DNA of 64,000 nucleotides, from the NCBI GenBank assembly GCA_003543235.1, contig DPJA01000017.1, positions 1 through 64,000 on the forward strand, written 5' to 3'. This document shows positions 51,691 through 59,725 of the stretch, in pieces (the stretch's first letter is position 1; every line of letters begins with the position of its first letter). The position numbers and the translations under genes are program-made. The notes under the pieces were generated by a model, which saw only the letters and a program-made list of their open reading frames with translations, had not been told where the DNA came from and searched no databases. Origin of the DNA: Lachnospiraceae bacterium. Lineage in GTDB: Bacteria; Bacillota; Clostridia; Lachnospirales; Anaerotignaceae.

Positions 51691-51719
51691 ATTATGCACC
51701 CTCCAAATATAAAAGTCAA
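51691..51719 (-). promoter_or_regulatory. Promoter of the candidate noncoding RNA
   Basis: Minus strand: TTGACT (51719-51714), 17-base spacer, CATAAT (51696-51691). Transcription would start near 51684, just before the P1 stem. Confidence 0.7.
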
Positions 51720-51768
51720 TAACCCTACATTTATTTTAGTGACTATACTAATTGCATCCAAATAATAT

Positions 51769-52326
51769 CTATTGCAAATAATCCTTAATGGCTTCAAGGT
51801 CTTCCATATAGGTTTGTCTAAGGCTTTGGTTATATATTACCGCAGCTGGATGATACAGCGGGAACAGGCGAATGCCCTTAACTTGCAAAAGCTTTCCATG
51901 CACACTGCCTATGGTTATTTTGCTGTCTGACGTAACTGCTTTAAGTGGAATATTTCCCAACGTAACTACAAGGCTTGGCTTTATTGTGAACAACTCTTGC
52001 CTAAGCAGTGGAGTAAAATCATCAATTTCCTCTTTAGATGGAGGGCGGTTTACAGGCTTACCTGTTTTGGGGCTTATTTTTGTTGGACGAAGCTTTACAG
52101 TATTTGTTATGTACACGTCACTTCTGTTAACCCCGGCTATCTTCAAAAACTCATCTAAATTTTTACCCGCCTTGCCAACAAAGGGTCTTCCTTGCTCCTC
52201 CTCATCTCCTCCAGGAGCTTCTCCTATTATAAAAATTTTTGCATTTGTATTGCCTTCACCAAAAACTAGTTTATTATTTGCGTACTTATTAACATAATAT
52301 TTCTCTTCTTTTTGCATAAAACACAT
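51769..52326 (-). CDS. Family-4-like uracil-DNA glycosylase lacking Fe-S cysteines
   Basis: A 185-residue protein from ATG 52326 (MCFMQKEEKYYVNKYA), with GGAGG 11 bases upstream. The active-site motif A is seen as GEAPGGDEEEQGRPFVGKAG, the DNA-binding motif B as LYHPAAVI, and the conserved SVVTLGN-like strand (LVVTLGNIPLKAV). The four cysteines that hold a 4Fe-4S cluster in typical family 4 enzymes are not present: the usual C-R-P after VK is L-R-P, and the N-terminal pair is absent apart from one Cys. Excises uracil from DNA. Confidence 0.9.
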   Translation of the reverse strand: MCFMQKEEKYYVNKYANNKLVFGEGNTNAKIFIIGEAPGGDEEEQGRPFVGKAGKNLDEFLKIAGVNRSDVYITNTVKLRPTKISPKTGKPVNRPPSKEEIDDFTPLLRQELFTIKPSLVVTLGNIPLKAVTSDSKITIGSVHGKLLQVKGIRLFPLYHPAAVIYNQSLRQTYMEDLEAIKDYLQ

Positions 52327-52349
52327 CTTGTGCACATCCTCCAACGAAG

Positions 52350-52784
52350 TTATCCACAAAATTAAGCAGTTATCAACCTAAATTTGTGGATATCCCTTCT
52401 ATACCTAATTTATTACAACTTTATTATTGCCTATTTAGTTACGATTTTACCTAATACCACTAAATACAGAATATTATTACGTATGCTAAATATTATTGTG
52501 TTTCTTTTTGTAATTTACACACACACTATGTTGATAAATAGTTTGCAGTGTGTGTACATAAAATTTAAATAATTTTATATTAATAAATCCACCAGTCAAT
52601 AGTCAATTTACTGTTTTTTACCTTTTTTAACCTTTTGTACCTACAAAAATCCCTGTATTTAATACCAAAATATACCTACAATTAATAAATACACACAAAA
52701 AGTTATACACTCTATCCACAAAAACACTGTGGATAACCTTTGCATATCACTTTTTTGTGTTAATAAATTTAATATTTATCCACT
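52350..52784. other. Cluster of DnaA-box-like sites in an AT-rich gap
   Basis: Perfect TTATCCACA at 52350-52358 (+) and its complement TGTGGATAA at 52728-52736. Near-matches are TGTGGATAT (52385-52393), TTATACACT (52703-52711), CTATCCACA (52712-52720) and TTATCCACT (52776-52784, inside the end of the rhomboid gene). The 350 bp between the outer groups are very AT-rich and gene-free, with an inverted repeat of ACACACACT at 52518-52527/52547-52556. It may bind DnaA; gene strands do not switch here, so an origin is not proven. Confidence 0.5.
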
Positions 52785-53853
52785 CAATTGCCAATCCAGT
52801 GGCAATTCCACCCAAATGGGCAAAGTTGTCCACACCTACGTTCATAAATCCAAAAGCTATACCAGCAACAGCCCAAAGCAAAATTGTAATAAAATTGAAG
52901 CCTTCTATCTCACGACGATTACTTCCACTAAAAGCAATAAACGCCCCAATAATACCAAATATAGCCCCCGATGCACCTACGGATATTCCACCTGTGAAAC
53001 ACACACTAGTAATATTGCCACCTAACGCCGATAAAAAGTACAGCCATATATATGTCTTTTTTCCCAAATATTTTTCTACACGAGAACCAAAAATATAGAG
53101 AGATATACAGTTATACTCAAGGTGCGTTACTCCGCTATGCAAAAATGCTGATGTAACCAGACGATAATATTGGTGGTTATAAATCACCCTTTGACTATCA
53201 TTTGCAAAACGCTGAAAAAATAATGCCTCACTGCCTGTTAAATTTAAATATGCCCAAACAATTATGTTAATAAATATAAGACTTAGAGTCACTTGGTAAT
53301 TATGGCTTAAAACTGGTACTGCTGTTTTTGCACGCTGGCTCTGCTCAATAGCTTTAAGATTATCATATCCATCGCTAAATATATCTGCATTTTCACTTAT
53401 CAAGAAAGACTGCTGTATAATTTTCGCAATATTCAATATTTTTGTAGGCTGATTTTTTCCAAATATCAGTTGTTTTTGACTTATGTCAACCTGCCACCAT
53501 ACTTGATTTATTTTTTCACCATTAACAAACTGTTTTTCATCTATAAAAGCTTGTACATCTGCATTGCTTACATTTGTAACTATTAAGTTAATGCAGACGG
53601 CATAACTACAGTGCATATTCTGTATAGCTTTTTCCATTTGCAAGTTCTGTAGCTCCACAATTGCCGTTGACTCAGTAACTGGCATTGCATCCCCATTAAT
53701 TATGTTAACCACATATAGCACAGGACTTATGTTGCGTGCCAAAACAACAATGGGTGTTTTCTGAGTAAGTGCAACACTATTTATAGGCAAAACAATGCCA
53801 TAATCATTAGCTATAAGGTGTTGGCACAGGCTTTTTGTAAACTCTGCATACAT
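52747..53853 (-). CDS. Rhomboid-family intramembrane serine protease
   Basis: A 368-residue protein with an N-terminal soluble domain (1-175) and a six-helix rhomboid domain. Catalytic Ser is in VGASGAIFGIIG and catalytic His in FAHLGGIATGLAIEW; the HSGVTHLEYNCISLYIFGSR loop is conserved. The N-terminal domain is of the type found in Lachnospiraceae rhomboids, function unknown. Cuts transmembrane substrates. Confidence 0.92.
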   Translation of the reverse strand: MYAEFTKSLCQHLIANDYGIVLPINSVALTQKTPIVVLARNISPVLYVVNIINGDAMPVTESTAIVELQNLQMEKAIQNMHCSYAVCINLIVTNVSNADVQAFIDEKQFVNGEKINQVWWQVDISQKQLIFGKNQPTKILNIAKIIQQSFLISENADIFSDGYDNLKAIEQSQRAKTAVPVLSHNYQVTLSLIFINIIVWAYLNLTGSEALFFQRFANDSQRVIYNHQYYRLVTSAFLHSGVTHLEYNCISLYIFGSRVEKYLGKKTYIWLYFLSALGGNITSVCFTGGISVGASGAIFGIIGAFIAFSGSNRREIEGFNFITILLWAVAGIAFGFMNVGVDNFAHLGGIATGLAIEWINIKFINTKK

Positions 53854-53964
53854 TATACTTCTCCTAATCTTATTCTAAATTGTAAAACGATTAGTGAAAT
53901 TTTATCACCTGTGCCTACTTATGTCAATTTTTTAGATTTCATAGATTTTTTCCTTTAAATCACT

Positions 53965-54225
53965 TTATAAAATTGCCTGCATAAGTATTAGTGCACAAAA
54001 TCCTGGTAGGCCAAGAAGCCCTATAAAACCTAAAGTAAGAAAATTTATACCAACTGCCACACCCATAGGTGCAAGCACATAATTTGACACCATCAGTGCC
54101 ACCAGTCCAAATGCTGAATTTAGAATTATTTTCAGAATAAGCTTAATTGGTTTTGCCATAAACAAAAGTGCAATAAATGCAAGACACACCACAATCATTG
54201 TAACTATAACCGAAACGGAATTCAT
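53965..54225 (-). CDS. bofA: SigmaK-factor processing regulator BofA
   Basis: An 86-residue integral membrane protein from ATG 54225, with GGGGGGTATGTG upstream. Two long hydrophobic helices and the ending FIGLLGLPGFCALILMQAIL match BofA, which holds the SpoIVFB protease inactive in sporulating cells. It follows yaaL, as usual. Confidence 0.9.
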   Translation of the reverse strand: MNSVSVIVTMIVVCLAFIALLFMAKPIKLILKIILNSAFGLVALMVSNYVLAPMGVAVGINFLTLGFIGLLGLPGFCALILMQAIL

Positions 54226-54248
54226 TAGCACATACCCCCCCAATTTAG

Positions 54249-54515
54249 CTACTGTGCCGATACCTTATCAGTGCATGAAAAAGCAACAATTCCCTCTTTT
54301 TTTGCTCGCTTAATACAATACTGATAGCGTTTATTAAGTGCCGTAAGTTCATAAATATAGCTGTCTATAAGGTATTCATCTGTTACAAGATTTAAGTTTT
54401 GCTCTGTTGTTTTCATTTGATTATTTATATCATTAATATACTTCATAAGCTGTTCTTGCTCAGAAGGAGTTGATGTCTGCTTTGTTTCAAAAAGATTAGG
54501 GCATTTTATATCCAT
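54249..54515 (-). CDS. yaaL: YaaL family protein (DUF2508)
   Basis: An 88-residue helical protein. The DEYLIDSYIYELTALNKRYQ and YCIKRAKKEGI segments follow the DUF2508 pattern. In Firmicutes it precedes bofA and follows recR; recR is absent here. Function unknown. AGGT upstream. Confidence 0.82.
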   Translation of the reverse strand: MDIKCPNLFETKQTSTPSEQEQLMKYINDINNQMKTTEQNLNLVTDEYLIDSYIYELTALNKRYQYCIKRAKKEGIVAFSCTDKVSAQ

Positions 54516-54594
54516 ATTTTACCTCCAAATAATCCATAATATACTCTACTGATAATATAGATGTATTTGTGTAATAATATTCCTCTTTTTAAGT

Positions 54595-54624
54595 AAAAAA
54601 TAAGACTTCCCTAATGGGAAGTCT
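54595..54624 (-). terminator. Terminator downstream of the Gx transporter gene
   Basis: AGACTTCCC pairs with GGGAAGTCT around TAAT, followed on the minus strand by CTTATTTTTT. Confidence 0.82.
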
Positions 54625-54630
54625 ATGTAC

Positions 54631-55119
54631 CTAAATTCTATTTTGCATATATTGGGTGCAGTAGCCTGCCACAATGCCTATTGCAAAGCCCGTTACCACG
54701 CCACTTACCATGAGCACTGGCACAAGATAAAAAACAACTGTACGCCCTATAATTAAGCAAGCCACAACTATCTGACCCAAATTGTGAAAAATCCCGCCCA
54801 ACACACTTACACCAATAATACTCATTTTTCCGCTTTTTTTTGCTAGCACCATTATGCCATAGCTTAAAAACGCACCTGCAACGCTATACCAAAATCCCAG
54901 AAACCCTCTAAACAAAAGTGCTGAAATAAATACCCTTATCACCGAAATGAAAAAAGCTTCCTTTGTGCCCATGACATACAGTGCAAGCAAAACTATTACA
55001 TTTGACAAACCAAGCTTTATGCCTGGTATTGGCAATGGCACAGGTATCATGGCCTCTACATATCCCATAAGCACCGAAAGGGCGGCAAAAATTCCGTAAT
55101 ATGCTACTTTTTTGCTCAT
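54631..55119 (-). CDS. Gx transporter family protein (ECF-S-like, formerly HepI-like)
   Basis: A 162-residue membrane protein with five or six hydrophobic segments. The family signature PGIKLGLSNVIVLLAL is present near residue 36, and GGIFHNLGQIVVACLI near 108. Homologues were annotated heptaprenyl diphosphate synthase component I but lack such activity; they resemble ECF transporter substrate-binding subunits. It follows the NusG-II gene by 12 bases, a linkage known in clostridia, often with FMN-transfer genes. Confidence 0.88.
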   Translation of the reverse strand: MSKKVAYYGIFAALSVLMGYVEAMIPVPLPIPGIKLGLSNVIVLLALYVMGTKEAFFISVIRVFISALLFRGFLGFWYSVAGAFLSYGIMVLAKKSGKMSIIGVSVLGGIFHNLGQIVVACLIIGRTVVFYLVPVLMVSGVVTGFAIGIVAGYCTQYMQNRI

Positions 55120-55131
55120 TTTATATCCTCC

Positions 55132-55497
55132 CTACTGCACCACTGCATCAACTGTGTTTTCATTTCCACCCTCTATTTCCACCACTACCTTATGTGGTAA
55201 ACAAATTATGCTTTCATTTTTGAGAGAAATTGCCTTATGCTTAGTACAAATTTTATCTCGGCAATCAGCATCAATTATTTCTGCCTTGCCATCTTCAACC
55301 TTTACCACATTATATCCATGTTCTGTTTCCACCCGATATTCTGTATCTTTCAAAAGACTTAAACGAGTTATCTCAACACCGTCCACATATACAACAGCAA
55401 CTCCACCTGGCGTATCTGCCCTTAGCAAACCTGAAAAATACAGACTGCCCGCAACTGCCAATACTGCCAACACTATTATAACATCCCATTTTTTCAA
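55132..55497 (-). CDS. NusG domain II-containing membrane-anchored protein
   Basis: A 121-residue protein with an N-terminal membrane segment (about 5-23, DVIIVLAVLAVAGSLYFSGL) and an extracytoplasmic NusG-II beta domain. Two cysteines lie in ADCRDKICTKHKAI and one in SIICLPHKVVVEI. Pairs with the Gx transporter in one transcript. Confidence 0.9.
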   Translation of the reverse strand: MKKWDVIIVLAVLAVAGSLYFSGLLRADTPGGVAVVYVDGVEITRLSLLKDTEYRVETEHGYNVVKVEDGKAEIIDADCRDKICTKHKAISLKNESIICLPHKVVVEIEGGNENTVDAVVQ

Positions 55498-55515
55498 ACT
55501 AAATCATCCTATTCT

Positions 55516-55545
55516 AAAAAATAAGTGCCTTATTAAAAGGCACTT
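55516..55545 (-). terminator. Terminator of serS
   Basis: AAGTGCCT pairs with AGGCACTT around TATTAAA, followed on the minus strand by a T-run. Confidence 0.8.
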
Positions 55546-55552
55546 TAAAAAT

Positions 55553-56827
55553 TTATTTTGTGATTTTTTCAAGTCCACCCATATAAGGTCTTAAAACCTC
55601 AGGTATAAGAATAGAACCATCTGCCTGCTGACAATTTTCCAAAATAGCTGCTGTTGTACGCCCTACCGCAAGACCACTACCGTTAATTGTATGCACAAAT
55701 TTTGCTTTATCCTTTACGCTATCTTTATATTTTATATTTGCACGCCTTGCTTGAAAATCTTCAAAGTCCGAACAACTTGAAATTTCAACATAACGATTAT
55801 AGCTTGGCATCCAAACCTCAATGTCATATGTCATAGCTGAGCTAAAGCCAAGGTCGCCACCGCAAAGTCGCACTACCCTGTATGGCAAGCCCAAAAGCTG
55901 TAAAATTTCCTCAGCATCGTTTGTAAGCTTATCAAGTTCTGCATAGCTGTCTTCAGGCTTTGTAAACTTAACCATCTCCACCTTATTAAACTGATGCTGA
56001 CGGATAAGTCCTCTTGTATCACGTCCTGCTGAGCCTGCTTCTGCTCTAAAACACGCTGTATATGCTGTATATTTAATAGGAAGGTCTGCTCCATTTAAAA
56101 TCATATCTGCATACATATTTGTAACAGGAACCTCTGCTGTTGGCACAAGAAAATAATCTGTGTCAGCAATCTTAAATGCGTCATCTTCAAATTTTGGAAG
56201 TTGTCCTGTTCCTGTCATAGATTTTCTGTTAACCATAAATGGAGGAAACACCTCAGTGTAACCATGTTTTTGGGTATGTGTATCAAGCATAAAGTTCATA
56301 ATTGCTCTTTCTAACCTTGCTGCTGCTCCCTTATATATAGTGAAACGTGCACCTGTAATTTTTGCGGCTGTAGTTGGGTCAAGAAATCCATAATCATCAC
56401 CAATTTCCCAATGTGGCTTTGGCTCAAAATCAAATTTTGTAGGCTCTCCCCACTTTCTCATTTCAACATTATCTGTGTCATCAGACCCAGCAGGTACTAA
56501 ATCGCATGGTGTGTTAGGCAATGTATACATAAACGCTTCAAGCTCCGCATCCACAGCGGATACCTTTGCATCAAGCTCTTTAATCTGGTCTGAAAGTGAT
56601 TTCATCTCTGCCATAAGTGCAGTTGTGTCCTTACCTTCTTTTTTAAGCTTTGGAATTTCTTTGGAATCAGCATTTTGCTTACTTTTAAGTTCTTCAACCT
56701 GACCTATAAGTTCTCTTCTGCTCTTGTCTATATCAACAAATGCTTCCAAATTATATTCTTTATTCCTTTTTGCAAGTGATGCTTTAACCTTATCAAAATC
56801 TGCTCTTAGTAACTTTACATCTAACAT
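55553..56827 (-). CDS. serS: Seryl-tRNA synthetase
   Basis: A 424-residue class II synthetase. The N-terminal coiled-coil arm (about 30-100) is followed by motif 2 (CFRAEAGSAGRDTRGLIRQH) and motif 3 (NGSGLAVGRTTAAILEN). Length is normal. Upstream bases contain no T-box consensus. Confidence 0.97.
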   Translation of the reverse strand: MLDVKLLRADFDKVKASLAKRNKEYNLEAFVDIDKSRRELIGQVEELKSKQNADSKEIPKLKKEGKDTTALMAEMKSLSDQIKELDAKVSAVDAELEAFMYTLPNTPCDLVPAGSDDTDNVEMRKWGEPTKFDFEPKPHWEIGDDYGFLDPTTAAKITGARFTIYKGAAARLERAIMNFMLDTHTQKHGYTEVFPPFMVNRKSMTGTGQLPKFEDDAFKIADTDYFLVPTAEVPVTNMYADMILNGADLPIKYTAYTACFRAEAGSAGRDTRGLIRQHQFNKVEMVKFTKPEDSYAELDKLTNDAEEILQLLGLPYRVVRLCGGDLGFSSAMTYDIEVWMPSYNRYVEISSCSDFEDFQARRANIKYKDSVKDKAKFVHTINGSGLAVGRTTAAILENCQQADGSILIPEVLRPYMGGLEKITK

Positions 56828-56984
56828 AATATTTCCTCCCGCGGTTTTAAGCTTATTATTATTTTTTCCGTCTTTGGTTTTTTAATTCATAAAATGAATA
56901 ATTTGTTTATATGGGGCAATAATATTTATATACATTTCATTGACATGGGCTGTAATAATGATGTCCTTGTCTATTATAATGTAT

Positions 56985-57022
56985 TCCGAAAATCACTCCC
57001 CCCGATTTTCGGATTTTTATTT
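56985..57022 (+). terminator. Terminator-like hairpin in the serS/DUF4446 gap
   Basis: TCCGAAAATC pairs with GATTTTCGGA around ACTCCCCCC, followed on the plus strand by a T-rich run. No plus-strand gene precedes it; it could also stabilise the 3' end of the minus-strand DUF4446 transcript. Confidence 0.6.
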
Positions 57023-57049
57023 TTTAATCAACAGCATAGATATGGCCAG

Positions 57050-57730
57050 TTACTCTGAAGTAATGGCCCCGGCTGATGTCAAAATATCTTTTAAATTAAT
57101 TTTTTCTTCTTCTGACAAAGGCTCTAAAGGAACATCATTTGCTTTTTTACCATAAGCAAGTGGCACTCTTTTTTCCAATTCGTCCAAAATTTCCAATCGA
57201 CTTTCAGGCGTGTAGCCATTGACAATTGCCATTTCAACCGCCTTCTTCTCTTCCTCTGAAAGCACATATTCACTTACACCAAGCTGAATTGGCTTTGAAT
57301 ATGTAAAAGAACCCGTGCGGCTGTGAATGCCGTTAAAAACAACACCATTATTGTCTGTATCCAAAAGTGCCACTGCATAACAAAGGTTTCCACCCATTTC
57401 ATCAAATGGATTATAGCGGATAACGCCAACCTTTTGTACGCATTTAGCCATATTTTTGTCCATATCCCTAACCAATTCTGCCAGGGTTTCATATCTTTGC
57501 TCCATTTTAGATGCCGCAGCATGAAATTCCTTAAATTGATACTCTATATTATATTCTGGTCGTCTTTTGCCTCCTGTAAAAACCTCATATCTCTTTTGCA
57601 ATTTAATTACAGACATGAAAGCAATAACGCTTACAGCAAACAATGAAACCACAAGAATTGCTAACACAACAACCAAACTAAGTAAATTTTGATTCAAAAA
57701 TTCACTAAAGCCGTTCATTTTCTTACTCAC
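57050..57730 (-). CDS. DUF4446 family membrane protein
   Basis: A 226-residue protein. One N-terminal membrane helix (about 17-38), a coiled region, and a conserved domain with VGVIRYNPFDEMGGNLCYAV and NGVVFNGIHSRTGSFTYSKP. DUF4446 genes commonly follow parB in clostridia; function unknown. The tail beyond residue 165 is acidic. Confidence 0.9.
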   Translation of the reverse strand: MSKKMNGFSEFLNQNLLSLVVVLAILVVSLFAVSVIAFMSVIKLQKRYEVFTGGKRRPEYNIEYQFKEFHAAASKMEQRYETLAELVRDMDKNMAKCVQKVGVIRYNPFDEMGGNLCYAVALLDTDNNGVVFNGIHSRTGSFTYSKPIQLGVSEYVLSEEEKKAVEMAIVNGYTPESRLEILDELEKRVPLAYGKKANDVPLEPLSEEEKINLKDILTSAGAITSE

Positions 57731-57758
57731 TCCTATCTATTTATTTTACAACACATTG

Positions 57759-58664
57759 CTATTCAAATGGTTCTGCTCTCTTTATCAGTCCTAAAAGTCT
57801 GTCCAAATCTTCGTCGGAATAAAATTCAATTTCAATTTTACCCTTATTTTGTTTGTTTTTAACCTTTACCTTTGTTCCCAAAATTGATTTAAGGTCGGTT
57901 TCTACTCGTCCAAAACACTCTGTGTTAAATTTCTCCAGCTTTTCAACCTTGTCCAACTTTTCATTATTTTTATGCTCAAGGCGATATTTTACAAGAGATT
58001 CCACCTGACGAACGCTCAAGCTGTCCTCCAAAATTCTTTCTGCCAGCTCAAACTGTTCATCTCCATTTTCAAGAGAAAGGAGAGTTCTTGCGTGTCCACC
58101 AGAAAGCCTGCCCTCTGTAACAAAGTTTTGAACCCTTACATCCAAGTTAAGCAGACGTATTGCATTAGCCACAGCCGAGCGGCTTTTTGCCACTCTTTTA
58201 GCTATATCATCTTGACTTAACCCAAATTCTTCCGAAAGACGTTTATATCCGTTTGCCTCTTCAATGGCATTCAAGTCCTCTCTCTGAAGATTTTCTATTA
58301 AAGCAACCTCAAATAAGGCTTCCTCTTTCATCTCTCTTACTATTGAGGGAATTTTTTTGAGTCCAGCTATTTTTGAAGCTCTCCAACGTCTTTCTCCAGC
58401 AATAAGTTCATAATAATCATCTTTTTTTCTTACAATTATTGGTTGAATTACTCCGCATTCTTCAATGGATTGTGCAAGACTTTCAAGTGCACTCTCTTCA
58501 AATCTTTTTCTTGGCTGATTTGGATTTGGTTCAATTTTATTTATGTCAATTTCCACAACGAAATCTGATGTTGAAACCGTTGCAAGATTATCTACTTCCG
58601 AGTTAATTAGTGCAGTAATCCCTCTGCCCTTGGACCCTAAACCGCCTTTTTTCCCTAATGCCAA
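57759..58664 (-). CDS. parB: Chromosome partitioning protein ParB/Spo0J
   Basis: A 301-residue protein. CTPase/clamp motifs: PNQPRKRFEESALESL, GERRWRASKIAG and ENLQREDLNAIEEA. The DNA-binding helix-turn-helix follows at FGLSQDDIAKRVAKSRSAVA. It overlaps nothing and follows parA directly, with its own parS sites 0.9-1.05 kb upstream. Loads SMC and positions the origin. Confidence 0.95.
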   Translation of the reverse strand: MALGKKGGLGSKGRGITALINSEVDNLATVSTSDFVVEIDINKIEPNPNQPRKRFEESALESLAQSIEECGVIQPIIVRKKDDYYELIAGERRWRASKIAGLKKIPSIVREMKEEALFEVALIENLQREDLNAIEEANGYKRLSEEFGLSQDDIAKRVAKSRSAVANAIRLLNLDVRVQNFVTEGRLSGGHARTLLSLENGDEQFELAERILEDSLSVRQVESLVKYRLEHKNNEKLDKVEKLEKFNTECFGRVETDLKSILGTKVKVKNKQNKGKIEIEFYSDEDLDRLLGLIKRAEPFE

Positions 58665-59438
58665 TTAGCTCCACTCCTTTTCAATAACTTCTTCGGCCAA
58701 TAGTCTGTAGCTTTCTGCACCTTTAGACCTACTGTCATACATCGTTATTGGCAATCCGTGACTTGGTGCTTCACCCAACCTTACATTTCTTGGAATGATT
58801 GTGCGGTACACATTTGACCCAAGGCTATGTTTTACTTCTTCAACAACCTCAAGTGAAAGGTTTGTCCTTGCATCATACATAGTAAATACTACTCCCTCCA
58901 GTTCAAGGTTAGTATTTAGCCTCTGTTTCACAAGGCCTATGGTATGTAACAATTGCTCAAGCCCCTCCAATGCAAAATATTCACACTGAATTGGAACAAG
59001 AACTGTATCTGCCGATGTAAGTGCATTTATTGTAATTAAGTTTAAAGAAGGTGGGCAATCTATAACAATGAAGTCAAAATCCTTTTTAACTTTTTTAAGC
59101 TGTTCCTTTAATATGTATTCTCGCCTTTCCCTTCCAATAAGTTCTATTTCGGCTCCAGCCAAATCCATATTAGAGGGAATGATTTTAAGGTTATCTACGC
59201 AAGTTTTTGCCATGGTTTGCTTAATATCAGCCTCTCCCAACACCATGTTATACAGTGTTGTTTCAAGGTTGTTTTTTTCAAGACCAAGACCGCTGGTTGA
59301 ATTACCTTGAGGGTCGGCATCTACAATAAGTACGTTTTTGCCTGCCTCTGCCAGACACGCAGCAAGATTTATGGCAGTAGTTGTTTTTCCTACGCCACCC
59401 TTTTGGTTTGTAACTGCTATTATTCTGACTTTTCCCAT
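58665..59438 (-). CDS. parA: Chromosome partitioning ATPase ParA/Soj
   Basis: A 257-residue deviant Walker ATPase. Walker A is NQKGGVGKTTTAINLA (with the signature Lys), switch region VDADPQGNSTSGLG, and Walker B FIVIDCPPSLNL. Acts with ParB in origin segregation and replication control. First gene of the parA-parB-DUF4446 group. Confidence 0.96.
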   Translation of the reverse strand: MGKVRIIAVTNQKGGVGKTTTAINLAACLAEAGKNVLIVDADPQGNSTSGLGLEKNNLETTLYNMVLGEADIKQTMAKTCVDNLKIIPSNMDLAGAEIELIGRERREYILKEQLKKVKKDFDFIVIDCPPSLNLITINALTSADTVLVPIQCEYFALEGLEQLLHTIGLVKQRLNTNLELEGVVFTMYDARTNLSLEVVEEVKHSLGSNVYRTIIPRNVRLGEAPSHGLPITMYDSRSKGAESYRLLAEEVIEKEWS

Positions 59439-59550
59439 TTATAATGCTCCTTTTTAACTTACCATCTTAAATATTTTTCTATACTATATGTTAATTTTAC
59501 CACAATAATTTTCAAAGTTAAACCTTTATTTTGATATTTGTATGTTTTTT

Positions 59551-59566
59551 TGTTTCACGTGAAACG
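59551..59566. other. parS site 1
   Basis: TGTTTCACGTGAAACG matches the Firmicute parS consensus TGTTNCACGTGAAACA at 15 of 16 positions. Lies 113 bases upstream of parA. The wider sequence extends the dyad with T-run and A-run flanks. Confidence 0.88.
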
Positions 59567-59681
59567 ACAAAAAAAATTAAGTTTTGAAATAGACTTTTTA
59601 TTTATATTTTATGCAGCTTAGTTGGCTTGTCAGAATTTTAATTGGTAAATTTAATGTTAATTATTTCATAATTTTGCCGTT

Positions 59682-59716
59682 AAAAAGACCAATGTTTCAC
59701 ATGAAACATTGGTCTT
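59682..59716 (-). terminator. argS terminator built on a parS sequence
   Basis: AAGACCAATGTTTCA and TGAAACATTGGTCTT form a perfect 15-base inverted repeat, followed on the minus strand by TTTTT. It ends argS transcription 10 bases past the stop. The centre is parS site 2. Confidence 0.85.
59693..59708. other. parS site 2
   Basis: TGTTTCACATGAAACA matches parS at 15 of 16 positions; the inner CG of the consensus reads CA. Located within the argS terminator stem. Confidence 0.82.
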
Positions 59717-59725
59717 GAATTTCAT

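Noticed and set aside
52350..52784. Main chromosomal origin (oriC)
   Set aside because: dnaA, dnaN and rpmH are absent, and genes on both sides mostly keep the same strand; kept only as a DnaA-box cluster.
56828..57049. T-box leader for serS
   Set aside because: No specifier loop or T-box consensus word was found, only AT-rich sequence and one hairpin.
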